Shown: positions 63,251-64,000 of the stretch, piece after piece
Numbering within the stretch: position 1 is the stretch's first letter
Layout: each line of letters starts with the position of its first letter
Notes under the pieces: model-generated
What the model saw: only the letters and a program-made list of their open reading frames with translations
Told to the model about the DNA's origin: nothing
Databases searched by the model: none
From: Ellagibacter isourolithinifaciens
Lineage (GTDB): Bacteria > Actinomycetota > Coriobacteriia > Coriobacteriales > Eggerthellaceae
DNA length: 64,000 bases
Reading direction: 5' to 3'
Assembly: GCF_008831035.1 (NCBI RefSeq)
Contig: NZ_WAJR01000007.1
Coordinates: forward strand, 1-64,000
Program-made: the position numbers and the translations under genes

Positions 63251-64000
63251 GTGCAATCTTCCATCGACCTCACCCGCCTTCCTCGCAGCGTGCGCCTTGG
63301 GCGCGATGCGGACGGGCGAGCGGAGCTCACCTATCTTGACGAACGTCTTTTACCTGGTGAGGAATGTTTTTGCTCGACGGGCAGCTGGCGTTGCGTCGTA
63401 GATGCCATAAAGACGCTCGCGGTGCGCGGAGCCCCTGCCATCGGTGCTGCGGGGGCCGCCGCCGTGGCACTTTGGGCGGTGAACGAGGGCGCTCGTGGCG
63501 CCGTGTCGCACGGGTGTGCCGAGGCAGGGGAGAGCTTCCTGGCGGAGCTTCGACCCGTTGCCGCTGAGATTTCTGCGGCGCGCCCGACGGCGGTGAACCT
63601 TACGTGGGCCACCGCGCGCATGGAGTCCTTCGCGAAGCGCCTCGTTGCGGAGGGGGCAGCACCTGGCGAGGTGGCCGACTCCCTTTTCGACGAGGTGCTT
63701 CGCATCGAACGAGAGGATGAGAAGGTGAACCGAGCAATCGGCGCCGCGGGGGCAGCTCTCATCCCCGAGCACGCTCGCATCCTTACGCACTGCAACGCGG
63801 GAAGCCTTGCTACCGTGTTTTTCGGCACAGCGCTCGGCGTGGTGTATGCCGCCGCCGAGCAGGGCAAGGTCGAGCGCGTCTTCGCCGATGAGACGCGTCC
63901 GGTGGGCCAGGGTGCGCGACTCACGAGCTGGGAGCTTTCCCGTGCGGGCGTGCCTGTGACGGTAATTTGCGACAACATGGCGGCAAGCCTTATGGGTAAG
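63251..64000 (+). CDS. mtnA: S-methyl-5-thioribose-1-phosphate isomerase (partial)
   Basis: The first 250 residues of an MtnA/eIF2B-like isomerase; the gene runs off the window. Motifs are DAIKTLAVRGAPAIGAAGA near residue 55, LTHCNAGSLAT with the catalytic Cys, and FADETRPVGQGARLTSWEL. It isomerises methylthioribose 1-phosphate in methionine salvage, or 5-deoxyribose 1-phosphate in the DHAP shunt. The GTG at 63251 lies 12 bases after AAGGAG, a long spacing, so the start is somewhat uncertain. The rest of the pathway is not visible. Confidence 0.9.
   Translation, partial: MQSSIDLTRLPRSVRLGRDADGRAELTYLDERLLPGEECFCSTGSWRCVVDAIKTLAVRGAPAIGAAGAAAVALWAVNEGARGAVSHGCAEAGESFLAELRPVAAEISAARPTAVNLTWATARMESFAKRLVAEGAAPGEVADSLFDEVLRIEREDEKVNRAIGAAGAALIPEHARILTHCNAGSLATVFFGTALGVVYAAAEQGKVERVFADETRPVGQGARLTSWELSRAGVPVTVICDNMAASLMGK

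Overview
The window is about 60% GC, densely coded, and reads as one piece of an actinobacterial chromosome. The gene families and their order (Asp23/DAK2/recG/rsmD, then a SepIVA-like coiled-coil gene, DUF177, rpmF, plsX, rnc, smc, ftsY, ffh, rpsP, khpA, rimM, trmD, lepB), the frequent GTG/TTG starts, the Tat-type lipoproteins, pyruvate phosphate dikinase with its regulator, separate GlyQ and GlyS chains, and a flavin reductase-rubredoxin fusion point to an anaerobic Coriobacteriia, probably Eggerthellales. The class is an inference from protein character; no species can be named.

Layout. 0.3-8.4 kb: a rubredoxin-type flavoprotein behind a Fur-like box, a VanZ-RDD-NnrE fusion and an alkyltransferase-like protein (both on the minus strand), then rpe, a cysteine desulfurase, a PHP phosphatase, a Nif3 protein and a zinc-ribbon coiled-coil protein. 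8.4-15.3 kb: a terminator cluster, rpmB (minus), Asp23, fakA-like, recG, rsmD, a SepIVA-like protein and DUF177. 15.5-19.0 kb: a LysR regulator divergent from an MFS transporter and an esterase-like hydrolase. 19.3-25.2 kb: rpmF, plsX, rnc, smc. 25.6-31.5 kb: a complete peptide-type ABC importer. 31.6-34.5 kb: ftsY, an S-layer-homology pseudogene, sstT and tRNA-Leu(UAG). 34.9-40.6 kb: a NitT/TauT-type ABC importer followed by a BioB-like radical SAM protein, a leucine-rich-repeat protein and a DUF1847 cysteine-rich protein. 40.8-48.0 kb: tig, clpP, clpX, valS and a membrane zinc-ribbon protein. 48.4-54.9 kb: ffh, a flavodoxin-like protein, rpsP, khpA, rimM, an IS110-family element, trmD and lepB. 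54.9-64 kb: glyQ, glyS, a PPDK regulator, ppdK, asnS and the 5' part of mtnA.

The theme is a conserved translation/secretion/chromosome cluster opened at several points by transport and metabolic cassettes, most with their own promoters and terminators. Genes in the core act in ribosome assembly and maturation (rpmB, rpmF, rpsP, rimM, rsmD, trmD), protein targeting and export (ffh, ftsY, lepB), folding and proteolysis (tig, clpP, clpX) and tRNA charging (valS, glyQS, asnS).

The items most worth a second look are: an Ogt-family protein whose catalytic Cys is replaced by Asp; an in-frame, strongly palindromic insertion in trmD and a comparable one in the NnrE part of a VanZ-RDD-NnrE fusion; the IS110 element with long imperfect inverted repeats and a structured leader that may encode a bridge RNA; and the uncharacterised radical SAM/ABC/DUF1847 locus. 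No CRISPR array, phage or integron was seen.
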